From assembly GCA_023485185.1 (NCBI GenBank), contig JAMCZP010000160.1, forward strand, positions 1 through 22,681: DNA of 22,681 nucleotides, in the 5' to 3' direction. The notes below the pieces were generated by a model. That model ran no database searches. It worked only from the letters and a program-made list of their open reading frames with translations, and was not told the DNA's origin. How positions within the stretch are numbered: the first letter of the stretch is position 1; each line of letters begins with the position of its first letter. The position numbers were made by a program, and so were the translations under genes. This document shows positions 1 through 8,431 of the stretch, one piece after another. This DNA is from Gammaproteobacteria bacterium. Lineage in GTDB: Bacteria; Pseudomonadota; Gammaproteobacteria; Pseudomonadales; Halomonadaceae.

Positions 1-849
1 ATATAAAAAGCTGGCGCAAGCGCCCAATGCCGCGCCCGTGCCGCCTACGCTGCCAAGCACATACGCATTCAAAAAATCCGCGGGCATTTGGCCGTATCCC
101 AGCGGCATCTGCTTGGAAGTGGCGCGCTGACCACTGACTAAGCTTTTCAGTAAGCCACCCCAGCCTTGATCATCCAACTGACCGATGGAGTTCCCAGCGT
201 AAACGGCAATATGATCCGGGTTTAACTGCTGACGCAGTGTCTCCCAAGACAAACCGCTGGCACCTAGACAGTCGCTGGCACCGAATACCGCCAGTGATAG
301 GCCACGGGGGTGGTGCACGCTGCGGTAAAGGCCCGCAGGATCAAAGCCGCTGGGTAACTGGGCAGCAGCGCGCACTTTGGAGACCTGCGCGTCCGGTAGC
401 AGTACGTCTAATATCCCAGCAGGCACGCTGACCTCTACCTCGCGGGCATCAATATCGCGCACTTGCCAATCAGTGGGCAGGTGTTCAGGCAATTGACGGC
501 GGCGCAGCGTAAAACGCAGCGGCTCAGCAAACTGCATGCTGGCCTGACGGTTAGACGGTAGGCCAGGGGCGAGAAAACGCGGGTCTTCATTGCGACGGAT
601 CAGGGTGTGATTAAGCACCCGTTCACGAAGCGAATCGGCCGGAGCGTCTACAGGATGGCCAGAAGTGTCGTGCCAGCCATTTTCTGAATGCTCAACAAGA
701 CGCATAAGCGCCGCCAAGCCTTCCAGTGTCTGGCGTTGCTGGTCGGCAGGAAGGGCATCAAGCACAGTGCGGCGGAAGGCCTGATGGCCAGAGGTTCTGC
801 CAGCGGGATTGATGCCGCCCATGCCGACAATCACCGGTAAGTGTGACAA
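1..849 (-). CDS. fabY: Beta-ketoacyl-ACP synthase, FabY-like (N-terminal part, cut by window edge)
   Basis: The open frame reads without a stop from 849 to base 1, giving 283 residues. It opens MSHLPVIVGMGGINPAGRTS, which I recall as very close to the start of Pseudomonas FabY (PA5174), a ketosynthase that starts fatty acid synthesis by condensing acetyl-CoA with malonyl-ACP in the cytoplasm. The last visible residues, GGTGAALGACASFLY, hold the ketosynthase nucleophile elbow with the likely catalytic cysteine at residue 278. FabY proteins are about 630 residues, so roughly the second half, including the catalytic histidines, lies outside the window. The start is TTG at 849-847, chosen because GAGGA sits seven bases upstream and because the N-terminus matches the family; no in-frame ATG is available before it. 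Divergent from the methyltransferase gene at 1040. Another FabB/FabF-like ketosynthase is possible but less likely. Confidence 0.85.
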   Translation of the reverse strand, partial: MSHLPVIVGMGGINPAGRTSGHQAFRRTVLDALPADQQRQTLEGLAALMRLVEHSENGWHDTSGHPVDAPADSLRERVLNHTLIRRNEDPRFLAPGLPSNRQASMQFAEPLRFTLRRRQLPEHLPTDWQVRDIDAREVEVSVPAGILDVLLPDAQVSKVRAAAQLPSGFDPAGLYRSVHHPRGLSLAVFGASDCLGASGLSWETLRQQLNPDHIAVYAGNSIGQLDDQGWGGLLKSLVSGQRATSKQMPLGYGQMPADFLNAYVLGSVGGTGAALGACASFLY

Positions 850-1039
850 GCCGGGTTCCTCGTAATGCGGTGGTGGTAACAATTATCGGCAACGGTATGA
901 GCAAATTAGGGCTAGTACCATGCGCTTAATAAGTACATTAATAAGTTCGTCAGGCGTGATCATAGCACCGGGCGCGTAACGGCGTCATGCCGCAAGCGTT
1001 CGAGACTGATAGAATCATGCTTTTCAGCCGAGTGATGGC

Positions 1040-1705
1040 ATGCAGCATAATTCTCGACCAGTGATCTCAAATCAGCCAGGTCCGCATCAGGATTTGATCC
1101 GCCGTGTAAACCGAGCGCTGGCGCATCCACTGCGCAAGCCGATCGCTGAACATACCAGGCATAACTTTACGTTTGCAGCAGAGTGGCTCCAGTCCCGCCA
1201 AGCCCCATTAATACTTGATTCAGGCTGTGGCGTGGGGATATCGACACGCCAACTGGCGGTGCAGTTCCCTACCCATGTGATCATTGGTGTGGATCGCAGT
1301 GAGGATCGCTTGGCACGTGACCACGGCGAGTTGCCACCTAATGCGCTACTGGTGCGGGCTGATCTCGTCGACTTCTGGCGCTTGGCCGAGCAGGCCGGAT
1401 GGGCGCCCGAGCGGCACTATTTGCTCTATCCAAACCCGTATCCCAAAGCAAGTCACTTAAAAATGCGCTGGCATGGCCATGCGGTTTTACCCACACTGTT
1501 GGCGCTTGGTGGACGGCTTGAGCTGCGCTCAAATTGGGCAATTTACGTTGAGGAGTTTTCTCTTGCGGTTGCTCAAGTAACCGGTAAGAAAGCAATAATT
1601 AGCGAAATTGCACCTAAAGAGAAATACTTAACCCCGTTTGAAGCTAAGTACGCTAAAAGCGGGCAGGCGCTCTGGAAATTGTGCGTTAATTTACAGCGGA
1701 CGTAG
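1040..1705 (+). CDS. TrmB-like SAM-dependent methyltransferase paralogue
   Basis: A 221-residue Rossmann-fold methyltransferase of the TrmB (tRNA guanine-N7 methyltransferase, COG0220) type. The SAM-binding motif I is LILDSGCGVGIST at 57-69, followed by the acidic strand end IIGVDRSEDR at 81-90. The TrmB signature region is present but altered: YPNPYPKASHLKMR at 130-143 stands where classical TrmB has PDPWxKxRHxKRR, and SNWAIYVEEF at 164-173 stands where classical TrmB has an Asp-Trp. The C-terminal TPFEAKY at 198-204, with Thr and Glu, is retained. It is therefore a paralogue whose tRNA m7G activity is uncertain; it could methylate another RNA or small molecule. The ribosome binding site before ATG 1040 is weak. 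It stands alone, divergent from the fabY-like gene and about 100 bp before dacB. Confidence 0.75.
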   Translation: MQHNSRPVISNQPGPHQDLIRRVNRALAHPLRKPIAEHTRHNFTFAAEWLQSRQAPLILDSGCGVGISTRQLAVQFPTHVIIGVDRSEDRLARDHGELPPNALLVRADLVDFWRLAEQAGWAPERHYLLYPNPYPKASHLKMRWHGHAVLPTLLALGGRLELRSNWAIYVEEFSLAVAQVTGKKAIISEIAPKEKYLTPFEAKYAKSGQALWKLCVNLQRT

Positions 1706-1804
1706 CGTTTTATTGGAGAGACGTGGACGCAGGTATTAGTGCTGCAGCTGATTTATAAAATGATGTTATTCCTAAATAAATGTGCATTGAGGTAGGTTGA
1801 CGTA

Positions 1805-3304
1805 ATGGATTTTCTTCACGCTTCTTTTATGGGTTCTATGTTGACCTCTGACCGCGTACGACGCTGGTCACTAGTGGCTGGATTTGCCACGGCGGCACTA
1901 TGTGCCAGTTCTAGCCTGTTCGCCGATTTTAATCGTTTAGGTCAGTTGCAGGACAAGGGGTTTTCGATTAGTGCTGAGGCACGCCTGTTAGATGCAGACT
2001 CCGGATCAAACCCATTACTGGGTAGCCTCAATCCCGAGCGACAGCTGTCTCCAGCATCAGTAACCAAGGCTTACTTAGCGGCGGCAGCGCTAGAGCGTTT
2101 TGGCCCGCAGCACCGTTTTACCAGTCAACTGGTTAGCTTAGGCAGTGTTGATGACGGCGTATTGCGCGGCGATTTAGTGTTTGAAGGCGGCGGTGACCCA
2201 GGGTTAACCACTGAAAATCTGTGGCGCTTAGTGCAGCGCTTGCACTTGGCAGGTGTGCGGGAAGTGGACGGAGCGCTGGTGGTGAGTCAGTGGCGCTTCG
2301 GTCCGGTAGAGTGCATTACCACTGACCGTTGCAATGCCCGAACGCGAGTTGCCAATGCATATAGCGCGCCGCTCTCGTCGGCGGGGGTGAATTTCGGCAG
2401 TTGGTGCGTTAACGTCGCGCCAGCGGCGAGTGCCGGTGAACCCGCCAGAGTAGGTCTTTGCGATAGCCAAACATCGTTGATTACCATTGAAAATCAGGTG
2501 GTTACCCGGCCAGCTAACAGTGGCACTGAAATTAGTGCTGAGCGGCTTACCGACGAGCGTGGTGATGTAATGCGCTTAACCGGGCAAATTTCGACCAATG
2601 CTTCCGCTCAAGATATCTATCGCGGCGCAGGCGATGCCGCAGATAAAACGGCGCAGGTGCTGATGGGCATGTTGAATCAAGCGGGAATTCAGGTGCGCGA
2701 GCCGTGGCGGGTTAGCTCAACACAGCCGCCCAGTAACGCACAGCGCTTGGCTGCGGTGGATAGTCAGCCGCTGCAAGAGCTGTTGCTGCGTATCATGAAT
2801 TACTCCAACAACTATATGGCCGATGTACTGGCGCTGGATCTGGTGGATGCACCTCAGGCACAGCTGCGCCAAGCGGGTCAGGCCATTGAAACCTATGCTC
2901 AAGGCTTACCCGGTCACGGGCCATTAACCATGTACAGTGGTAGTGGGTTGACTACTGAAAACCGCACCTCTGCCCAAGGTGTTAACGTAATGCTTGAAAA
3001 TATGTTCCACCAAAGTGCGCTGTTTCCAAGCTTCGTCGCCTCTTTTCAATCCCCCGCCAATGGCGTAATGCGCTTTATTCGCCGCGGCTCACCCACGTTT
3101 CAGAACAATGTCATGCTGAAAACCGGCACACTTAACCAACCGTTTGCTGTGCGCGCCGCCGCAGGCTATTTCCGCACTGCACAGGGGCGCTGGGGGGTGT
3201 TTAGTGTCATGGTGAATGGCAGCAGCAGTACGCCCTACTTGAGCTGGCCTGAGGTGCTGGATCCATTGTCTCTGGATCTGGATGCGATGATTTTAGCGAA
3301 CTAA
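1805..3304 (+). CDS. dacB: D-alanyl-D-alanine carboxypeptidase/endopeptidase (PBP4 family)
   Basis: A 499-residue class C low-molecular-weight penicillin-binding protein that trims or cleaves peptidoglycan peptides in the periplasm. The three active-site motifs are visible: SVTK at 85-88 (nucleophile Ser85), SNN at 334-336 and KTG at 439-441. A signal peptide fits residues 12-40, with a hydrophobic core around 22-38 and cleavage after the Ala of LFA at 40. The long insert between the SxxK and SxN motifs (about 245 residues) is typical of PBP4. ATG 1805 has an AGGTAGG-type ribosome binding site; an internal Met at residue 12 would also leave a workable signal peptide. The next gene, dgkA, starts only 34 bp downstream, so the two are probably cotranscribed, both serving envelope turnover. 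E. coli DacB is 477 residues, so the length is normal. Confidence 0.93.
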   Translation: MDFLHASFMGSMLTSDRVRRWSLVAGFATAALCASSSLFADFNRLGQLQDKGFSISAEARLLDADSGSNPLLGSLNPERQLSPASVTKAYLAAAALERFGPQHRFTSQLVSLGSVDDGVLRGDLVFEGGGDPGLTTENLWRLVQRLHLAGVREVDGALVVSQWRFGPVECITTDRCNARTRVANAYSAPLSSAGVNFGSWCVNVAPAASAGEPARVGLCDSQTSLITIENQVVTRPANSGTEISAERLTDERGDVMRLTGQISTNASAQDIYRGAGDAADKTAQVLMGMLNQAGIQVREPWRVSSTQPPSNAQRLAAVDSQPLQELLLRIMNYSNNYMADVLALDLVDAPQAQLRQAGQAIETYAQGLPGHGPLTMYSGSGLTTENRTSAQGVNVMLENMFHQSALFPSFVASFQSPANGVMRFIRRGSPTFQNNVMLKTGTLNQPFAVRAAAGYFRTAQGRWGVFSVMVNGSSSTPYLSWPEVLDPLSLDLDAMILAN

Positions 3305-3338
3305 TTTTACTCCACGCTCACAAGCTGAGGCGACCTGC

Positions 3339-3710
3339 ATGAAACCTGGGCATACCGGCTTAACCCATTTAGTTCACTCCACACGCTACTCGATGAAAGG
3401 CTTAAAAGCAGCGTTTAGAAACGAAGCGGCCTTTCGTCAAGAAGTGGTGATTACCGCGCTGCTGCTGCCTTTTGCCTGGTGGATAGGGGATAGCATCATC
3501 AGTTGGCTATTACTGGTAAGTAGCCTGTTTTTTGTGCTGATCGTCGAGCTTCTCAACAGTGCCATCGAGAATGTGGTAGACCGGATTGGTACTGAGCACC
3601 ACGAGCTTTCTGGTCGGGCGAAGGATATTGGTTCGGCGGCGGTGATGCTGTCACTGATCATGGCGGGACTCACCTGGGGATTATTGGGCTGGCATAAGTT
3701 CTTTGCATAA
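3339..3710 (+). CDS. dgkA: Diacylglycerol kinase (prokaryotic DgkA type)
   Basis: A 123-residue inner-membrane enzyme that phosphorylates diacylglycerol to phosphatidic acid, recycling the lipid released during envelope glucan synthesis. The family signature ELLNSAIENVVDRIG lies at 70-84, with Glu70, Asn73 and Glu77 in the catalytic positions. The upstream NEAAFRQE at 28-35 and the downstream KDIGSAAV at 95-102 are also typical. Three membrane helices fit about 37-50, 53-73 and 98-116. ATG 3339 follows a GAGG-type site ten bases upstream. The gene follows dacB by 34 bp. Its last codons (HKFFA-stop) form the first unit of a 13-bp tandem array that continues downstream for about 50 bp. Confidence 0.95.
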   Translation: MKPGHTGLTHLVHSTRYSMKGLKAAFRNEAAFRQEVVITALLLPFAWWIGDSIISWLLLVSSLFFVLIVELLNSAIENVVDRIGTEHHELSGRAKDIGSAAVMLSLIMAGLTWGLLGWHKFFA

Positions 3711-3758
3711 GTACTTTGTATAAGCTCTTTGCATAAGCTCTTTGCATAAGTACTCGAA
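3694..3758. repeat. 13-bp tandem array, four copies plus a degenerate fifth
   Basis: Units begin at 3694 (ATAAGTTCTTTGC), 3707 (ATAAGTACTTTGT), 3720 and 3733 (both ATAAGCTCTTTGC); ATAAGTACTC at 3746 starts a decayed fifth copy. The first unit is the end of the dgkA coding sequence and carries its TAA stop. The two middle copies are identical, which suggests recent slippage. No protein is extended by the array, and I see no hairpin or known binding site in it. Confidence 0.9.
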
Positions 3759-3848
3759 TAATTCCTTGAAGAAGCATGTGGTATCAGTTTTTAAGCACAG
3801 ACTGTTTTCAGTAGTCATTAAAACGCTTGGCAGCGAGGTGGTATTGAT

Positions 3849-6815
3849 ATGAACGATGACTTTTTGCCGTTGGCGGCGCTGCCAGCGTCGTTGCACAAAA
3901 CAACTAATGCTGCTTGGCAGCGGTTGAGTGACGCGCTTTCTCAAGCCGATAATATAGCCTCCATGACCAAGCAGGAACTGCCTTCAAGCAGTTGGCAGGC
4001 GCTTTCCGTTCAGCGGCGTGAGGCGTTAGCCAAAGTGTTGGCCATCTCAACATTTGCTCTGGATACCTTGACGCGCTACCCCCACTGGTTAACTGAGCTG
4101 GATATTGCCGGTGAGCTTGATGCAAACCTGGGTCGGGAAGAACTCGCTGGCTGGCTTAATGAGTCCCTGGAGAGTGCTGAAGACGAAGAGGCCATGCAGC
4201 GGACGATTCGGCGCTTTCGTCGTAAGCGCATGCTAGGCATTATTTGGCGCGATCTTAACCGTGCCGAAGGCCGCTCCATGTGGAATACCGCCCATGCGGT
4301 CTCCGAGCTTGCTGAAATGTGTCTAGAGGCAGCGTTAACCTGGCTTGAGCAGTTCTACGCGCCGCGATGGGGATTGCCTGCACCCCGTAAAGATGGCTCA
4401 CCACAACGCCTTGTTATTCTGGGCATGGGCAAGCTGGGGGCGGGGGAACTGAATCTCTCCTCCGATATCGATCTTATTTTTGCCTTCCCAGAAAAAGGCG
4501 AAACCCAGGGCGGTCGCAAGCCACTAGCGCATCAGGAGTATTTTACCAAGCTAGGCCAAAAGCTGATTGCCGCCCTGGATGCGATGACCGCTGATGGCTT
4601 TGCCTTCCGGGTTGATATGCGCTTGCGCCCGCTAGGCGATGGCGGTCCGTTGGTGGGTAGTTTTGCCATGCTCTCCAGCTACTATCAGGATCAAGGCCGC
4701 GAGTGGGAGCGCTATGCCATGTTGAAAGCGCGCCCGGTGGCAGGGGACTTGGACGCGGGTGACGAACTGCTGGCGGGACTACGACCCTTCGTATATCGCA
4801 AATATCTAGATTTTGGCGCGATTGAGTCGCTGCGTGAGCTCAAAGCGATGATCAATCGCGAAGTAAAACGCAAAGGCATGCAGAATAATATCAAGCTCGG
4901 CCCCGGTGGCATCCGTGAAGTCGAATTTGTGGTGCAGGCGTTTCAGTTGATTCGTGGTGGCCGGGATACGGAGCTGCAGGTCACGTCGCTTAACACCGCG
5001 CTCAAGCGCTTGCCTGATTTAGGGTTATTGCCGCAGGAGGTCGTCGATGAACTACTGCCCGATTACGCCTTTTTGCGCGATGTAGAACACGCCATTCAAG
5101 CCCTGGAAGATCGTCAGACGCAAACCTTGCCTAGCGATGATGTCGACCGTGAGCGGGTAGCGTTGGCCATGGGCCATGAGGACTGGCCGGGGCTGATTGC
5201 TCAGCTTGATGAAGTGCGTGAACGGGTACGTCAGCACTTTGATGCTGTGATTGCCGATCCCGAAGAGGATGTCGATGAAGCCAATGATGATGGCCAGCTT
5301 GGTTTAGCTCAGTGGCGGCTTATGTGGCGCGGCGAGCTCGATACGGAGGAGGCAATTGCGCACCTTACTGAGGCTGGTTTTAACGATCCCGACAAAGCCT
5401 TCAAGAGGCTACAAAGTCTTTACCACTCACGCCCAGTACAAAGCATGCAGCGCATTGGCTTTGAACGCCTAGACGCGTTAATGCCGCTGCTGCTGGATGC
5501 CGTGGCGGATAACGAAACACCGGATATCGCTTTGATAAGAGTGCAGCCGCTGATTGAGGCGGTGCTAAGGCGCACCGCTTATCTGGCGCTGCTGCGTGAA
5601 AATCCACAGGCGTTAGAACATTTAATGCACCTGTGTGTGGCGAGCCCCTGGATTGCAGAACAACTGGCACGCTACCCGATTCTGCTTGATGAACTATTGA
5701 CGCCGAATACGCTATATACCCCTGCTGATAAGGCACGCTTAGCCGATGAACTGCGCCAAACGCTGAACCGGTTACCCGAAGATGATGAAGAGGCGCAGCT
5801 TGAAGCCCTGCGGGTATTTAAGCACGCACAAACGTTGCATGTAGCAGCATCGGATGTTGCAGGCACGCGGCATTTAATGAAAGTTAGTGATTACTTAACC
5901 TTTATCGCTGAAGTGATCCTCGATGCGGTATTGGCGATGGCGTGGAAGCATATCACCCGTAAGCACGGCGTGCCGGAAGGCCTTAATACCCGTGAGCCTG
6001 CGTTCCTGATCGTCGGCTACGGCAAGTTGGGCGGTATCGAATTGGGCTACAGCTCCGATTTGGATCTGGTATTTTTGCATGATAACGACGGTAAAGGCAC
6101 TACAGATGGCCCGCGTCCTATTGAGACCCCGCTGTTTTTTACCCGTTTAGGGCAAAGGGTTATCCATTTGCTTACGGCGGTAACACCCGCAGGCTCTCTT
6201 TATGAGGTCGATATGCGCCTGCGGCCTTCGGGAAATTCGGGTCTGTTGGTGACGTCATTGACAGCGTTTGCTGATTATCAGCGCCAGAATGCTTGGACCT
6301 GGGAGCATCAGGCGTTGGTGCGCGCCCGCGTGGTGGCAGGCAGCGATGTACTGGCTGAGAAATTTAACCAACTGCGAGGCGATATCTTAGCTGGCGAGCG
6401 TGATAAAGCGACACTGCGCGAAGAAGTCGTCAAAATGCGCCATAAAATGCGTGACCACCTTGGTAGTAAAGCAGCCAGCGGTACGTTTAACGTCAAGCAC
6501 GATGCAGGCGGTATGGTGGATATCGAGTTTCTCTGTCAGTACGCGGTGTTAGCGCTTGCTAACCAAACGCCTGAGTTGCTTACCTATAGCGATAATATCC
6601 GTATTCTAGAGATGTTAACCGAAAGTGGGCACTTACCTGCAGAAGAGTCAGAGCGCTTGCGCGAGGCTTATTTAGCCTATCGAAGTGCTACTCACAGAAT
6701 GGCTCTCACCGGAGAAAAGGCGCTGGGTGATGGTGATGAGTTTCGTGCTCATCGAGAGGTTGTGACGGCGCTCTGGGAGCGCTTTCTTGAGCCACCTACC
6801 AATCATAAAGCCTAG
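3849..6815 (+). CDS. glnE: Bifunctional glutamine synthetase adenylyltransferase/adenylyl-removing enzyme
   Basis: A 988-residue cytoplasmic enzyme that adds AMP to, and removes it from, glutamine synthetase in response to the PII protein and glutamine. Both nucleotidyltransferase halves are intact. The N-terminal adenylyl-removing domain has GMGKLGAGELNLSSDIDLIF at 192-211 with metal-binding Asp206 and Asp208. The C-terminal adenylyltransferase domain has GYGKLGGIELGYSSDLDLVF, with Asp737 and Asp739. Each is followed by an RVDMRLRP or EVDMRLRP motif, and a helical regulatory linker separates them. Length matches E. coli GlnE (946). ATG 3849 is preceded by GAGGTGG at 8-14 bases. It follows the 13-bp array, about 140 bp after dgkA, and is probably transcribed from its own promoter in that gap, though I found no convincing -35/-10 pair. 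Confidence 0.96.
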   Translation: MNDDFLPLAALPASLHKTTNAAWQRLSDALSQADNIASMTKQELPSSSWQALSVQRREALAKVLAISTFALDTLTRYPHWLTELDIAGELDANLGREELAGWLNESLESAEDEEAMQRTIRRFRRKRMLGIIWRDLNRAEGRSMWNTAHAVSELAEMCLEAALTWLEQFYAPRWGLPAPRKDGSPQRLVILGMGKLGAGELNLSSDIDLIFAFPEKGETQGGRKPLAHQEYFTKLGQKLIAALDAMTADGFAFRVDMRLRPLGDGGPLVGSFAMLSSYYQDQGREWERYAMLKARPVAGDLDAGDELLAGLRPFVYRKYLDFGAIESLRELKAMINREVKRKGMQNNIKLGPGGIREVEFVVQAFQLIRGGRDTELQVTSLNTALKRLPDLGLLPQEVVDELLPDYAFLRDVEHAIQALEDRQTQTLPSDDVDRERVALAMGHEDWPGLIAQLDEVRERVRQHFDAVIADPEEDVDEANDDGQLGLAQWRLMWRGELDTEEAIAHLTEAGFNDPDKAFKRLQSLYHSRPVQSMQRIGFERLDALMPLLLDAVADNETPDIALIRVQPLIEAVLRRTAYLALLRENPQALEHLMHLCVASPWIAEQLARYPILLDELLTPNTLYTPADKARLADELRQTLNRLPEDDEEAQLEALRVFKHAQTLHVAASDVAGTRHLMKVSDYLTFIAEVILDAVLAMAWKHITRKHGVPEGLNTREPAFLIVGYGKLGGIELGYSSDLDLVFLHDNDGKGTTDGPRPIETPLFFTRLGQRVIHLLTAVTPAGSLYEVDMRLRPSGNSGLLVTSLTAFADYQRQNAWTWEHQALVRARVVAGSDVLAEKFNQLRGDILAGERDKATLREEVVKMRHKMRDHLGSKAASGTFNVKHDAGGMVDIEFLCQYAVLALANQTPELLTYSDNIRILEMLTESGHLPAEESERLREAYLAYRSATHRMALTGEKALGDGDEFRAHREVVTALWERFLEPPTNHKA

Positions 6816-6831
6816 GAAAATGTGACGATGC

Positions 6832-6855
6832 TAAGGAGCAAAGTAAGGAGCAAAG
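6832..6855 (+). repeat. 12-bp perfect tandem duplication carrying a Shine-Dalgarno-like motif
   Basis: TAAGGAGCAAAG occurs at 6832-6843 and again at 6844-6855, directly before TAGGG at 6856-6860. Each copy holds AAGGAG, but both lie too far (20 bases or more) from ATG 6869 to act as its ribosome binding site. AGGG at 6857-6860, eight bases from the ATG, is the likely one. Confidence 0.9.
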
Positions 6856-6868
6856 TAGGGCTGCCCGC

Positions 6869-7762
6869 ATGATTGGACATATTCTGGCGACGTTGTTACC
6901 AGTGTTTTTAATTGCGGGCTGTGGTGCTGCTTATGGGCGCTACCGTACTCCGGATATCCGCAGCCTCAATACACTCAATATGGAGCTGTTCGTTCCGCTG
7001 CTGGTATTTGCTGTGCTAGCGGATCGTCAGGCGCCCTTAGCCGAGTACGCGTGGCTTGCCACAGCGGCTGTGGCGGTGGTGTTAGGGTCTGGCATTGTGC
7101 TATGGCCGCTAGCAAAGTGGCTGAAGCTGGATATTAAAACCTTTCTTCCCCCGATGATGTTCAACAATGCGGGCAATATGGGTGTGCCACTACTGGTATT
7201 AGCCTTCGGCCCTGATGCGCTACCCGCCGCAGTGGTGGTGTTCATTATTGAAATGTTGCTGCACTTTTCGGTCGGGCTTTATATGCTCAATCCGCGCACG
7301 TCGTTATGGCGCATGCTGCGCATGCCAATTGTGTTGGCGAGCCTGGCGGGTTTAAGCGTCAATATTAGTGGCTTGCCGTTACCGGGCTGGCTATTGGAAG
7401 CCATGCATATGCTGGGTGGAGTATGTATTCCGCTAATGCTATTTGCATTGGGGGTGCGGCTTCTGGAGATCGACTTTAGCGATTGGCGTACCGGCATGTT
7501 AGGGGCGATCTTGTGCCCGCTTTCTGGATTAGTGATTGCCTTGCCACTGATGTGGTTACTGCCATTAACCGAGCTACAAATGGCTGTTTTGCTGGTGTTT
7601 GCCGCGCTACCGCCGGCTGTATTGAATTACTTGGTGGCAGAACAGTATAAACTGGCACCGCAGAAAGTCGCGTCGCTGGTGCTGATTGGCAATTTAGGCA
7701 GTTTGGTAGTGATGCCGCTAACATTAGCAGCGGCATTCACGTGGATATACGCGCCTATTTAG
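6869..7762 (+). CDS. AEC (auxin efflux carrier) family permease
   Basis: A 297-residue, very hydrophobic protein with about nine or ten membrane helices and the AEC/Mem_trans family look: LNTLNMELFVPLLVFAVLAD at 33-52 and FNNAGNMGVPLLVLAFG at 98-114, the latter being the Asn-rich NxxNxGxP segment typical of the family's first repeat. The C-terminal half repeats the pattern less clearly (LPPAVLNYLVAEQY near 248-261). Bacterial members move organic acids or amino-acid-like anions such as malonate or malate; the substrate cannot be told here. ATG 6869 has AGGG eight bases upstream. It follows glnE by 53 bp and may be read from the same transcript, but no functional link is evident. It ends convergent with the small membrane protein gene on the other strand. 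Confidence 0.85.
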   Translation: MIGHILATLLPVFLIAGCGAAYGRYRTPDIRSLNTLNMELFVPLLVFAVLADRQAPLAEYAWLATAAVAVVLGSGIVLWPLAKWLKLDIKTFLPPMMFNNAGNMGVPLLVLAFGPDALPAAVVVFIIEMLLHFSVGLYMLNPRTSLWRMLRMPIVLASLAGLSVNISGLPLPGWLLEAMHMLGGVCIPLMLFALGVRLLEIDFSDWRTGMLGAILCPLSGLVIALPLMWLLPLTELQMAVLLVFAALPPAVLNYLVAEQYKLAPQKVASLVLIGNLGSLVVMPLTLAAAFTWIYAPI

Positions 7763-7785
7763 TAAAATTAGCTATCTAGTAAAAT
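7755..7785. repeat. Direct repeat, period 17 bp, over the stop codon of the AEC carrier
   Basis: CTATTTAGTAAAAT at 7755-7768 and CTATCTAGTAAAAT at 7772-7785 differ at one base. The first copy includes the TAG stop of the permease gene, so the duplication again involves a gene's end. Confidence 0.8.
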
Positions 7786-7814
7786 AAACAGTTGCTAGGC
7801 GACACATTAATTAT

Positions 7815-7840
7815 TCATGTTTTCAGCTCATGTTTTCAGC
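7815..7840. repeat. 13-bp perfect tandem duplication
   Basis: TCATGTTTTCAGC at 7815-7827 is repeated exactly at 7828-7840, in the 81-bp gap between two convergent genes and four bases beyond the stop codon of the minus-strand gene. No terminator-like hairpin is visible in this gap. Confidence 0.9.
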
Positions 7841-7843
7841 CGC

Positions 7844-8218
7844 TTATCGGTCATCTTTAACTTCGTAGTGGCCTTCCAACACATTCTGATGTCCGGGACG
7901 AGCACTGTGTGAAGCTTCATGGGAGGATGCTTGATAGGAGGCATAACCACCACCAATATCTTGCGCCTGCTGCGCACGCATCTGCTCCATGCGTTTTTTC
8001 ATTTTATGACGCATAAACGGCATCATTGCCCAGCCAATCAGTAAGAAAAATAGGCCAAATACCACGCCTACTATCATTAACGCGCCAAAGGCCAGCCAAG
8101 TAAACAGCAGCTTCAAGCCGCCAGTTAAACCGGTTGGTTGGGTCTGCGCAGCACGGGCACGCCATTGATTGGCGGCTTGCCATGCAGCGTTGCGTTGGTC
8201 GCGATTCATTTGTGGCAT
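7844..8218 (-). CDS. Small membrane protein of unknown function
   Basis: I do not recognise this gene. From the chosen start it is 124 residues: a polar N-terminus rich in Gln, Arg and Ala (1-34), one long hydrophobic stretch at 36-69 (long enough for one tilted helix or a hairpin of two), then a strongly basic segment RHKMKKRMEQMRAQQ at 70-84, and a hydrophilic His/Ser-rich tail ending in KDDR. The basic segment suggests that the tail is cytoplasmic. An ATG at 8230 would add four residues, but ATGGAGG at that upstream codon forms a strong Shine-Dalgarno (GGAGG, five bases) for the ATG at 8218, so 8218 is the likelier start. It stands alone, convergent with the AEC carrier and divergent from the BCCT gene. 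Confidence 0.75.
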   Translation of the reverse strand: MPQMNRDQRNAAWQAANQWRARAAQTQPTGLTGGLKLLFTWLAFGALMIVGVVFGLFFLLIGWAMMPFMRHKMKKRMEQMRAQQAQDIGGGYASYQASSHEASHSARPGHQNVLEGHYEVKDDR

Positions 8219-8431
8219 GAGAGCCTCCATCGGTTATTCGCATCCATTTGAACATAGTTGGTCGAGCAAGTTCACTTTTGGGCAATGCAGTAGCGAAACG
8301 TTGAATCACAGGTCTTGATTCAATTAAGTGACATAAACGTACCTGTAAATGCAGTTAGGTTGTTCAAATGTTAGTATTTAACTGTACAAGCGAGCGCCTA
8401 ATGCACAATGTTCATCTAACAGGATGGTTAT

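Noticed and set aside
237..431. Plus-strand open frame of 64 codons
   Set aside because: It is antisense to the FabY-like gene, whose frame is continuous and matches the family; the plus frame has no protein character.
1010..1015. TAGAAT as a -10 box before the methyltransferase gene
   Set aside because: No acceptable -35 element at the right distance.
4712..4912. Minus-strand open frame within glnE, one of many similar ones
   Set aside because: Shadow of the glnE reading frame; no ribosome binding site, Ser/Arg-rich composition typical of antisense frames.
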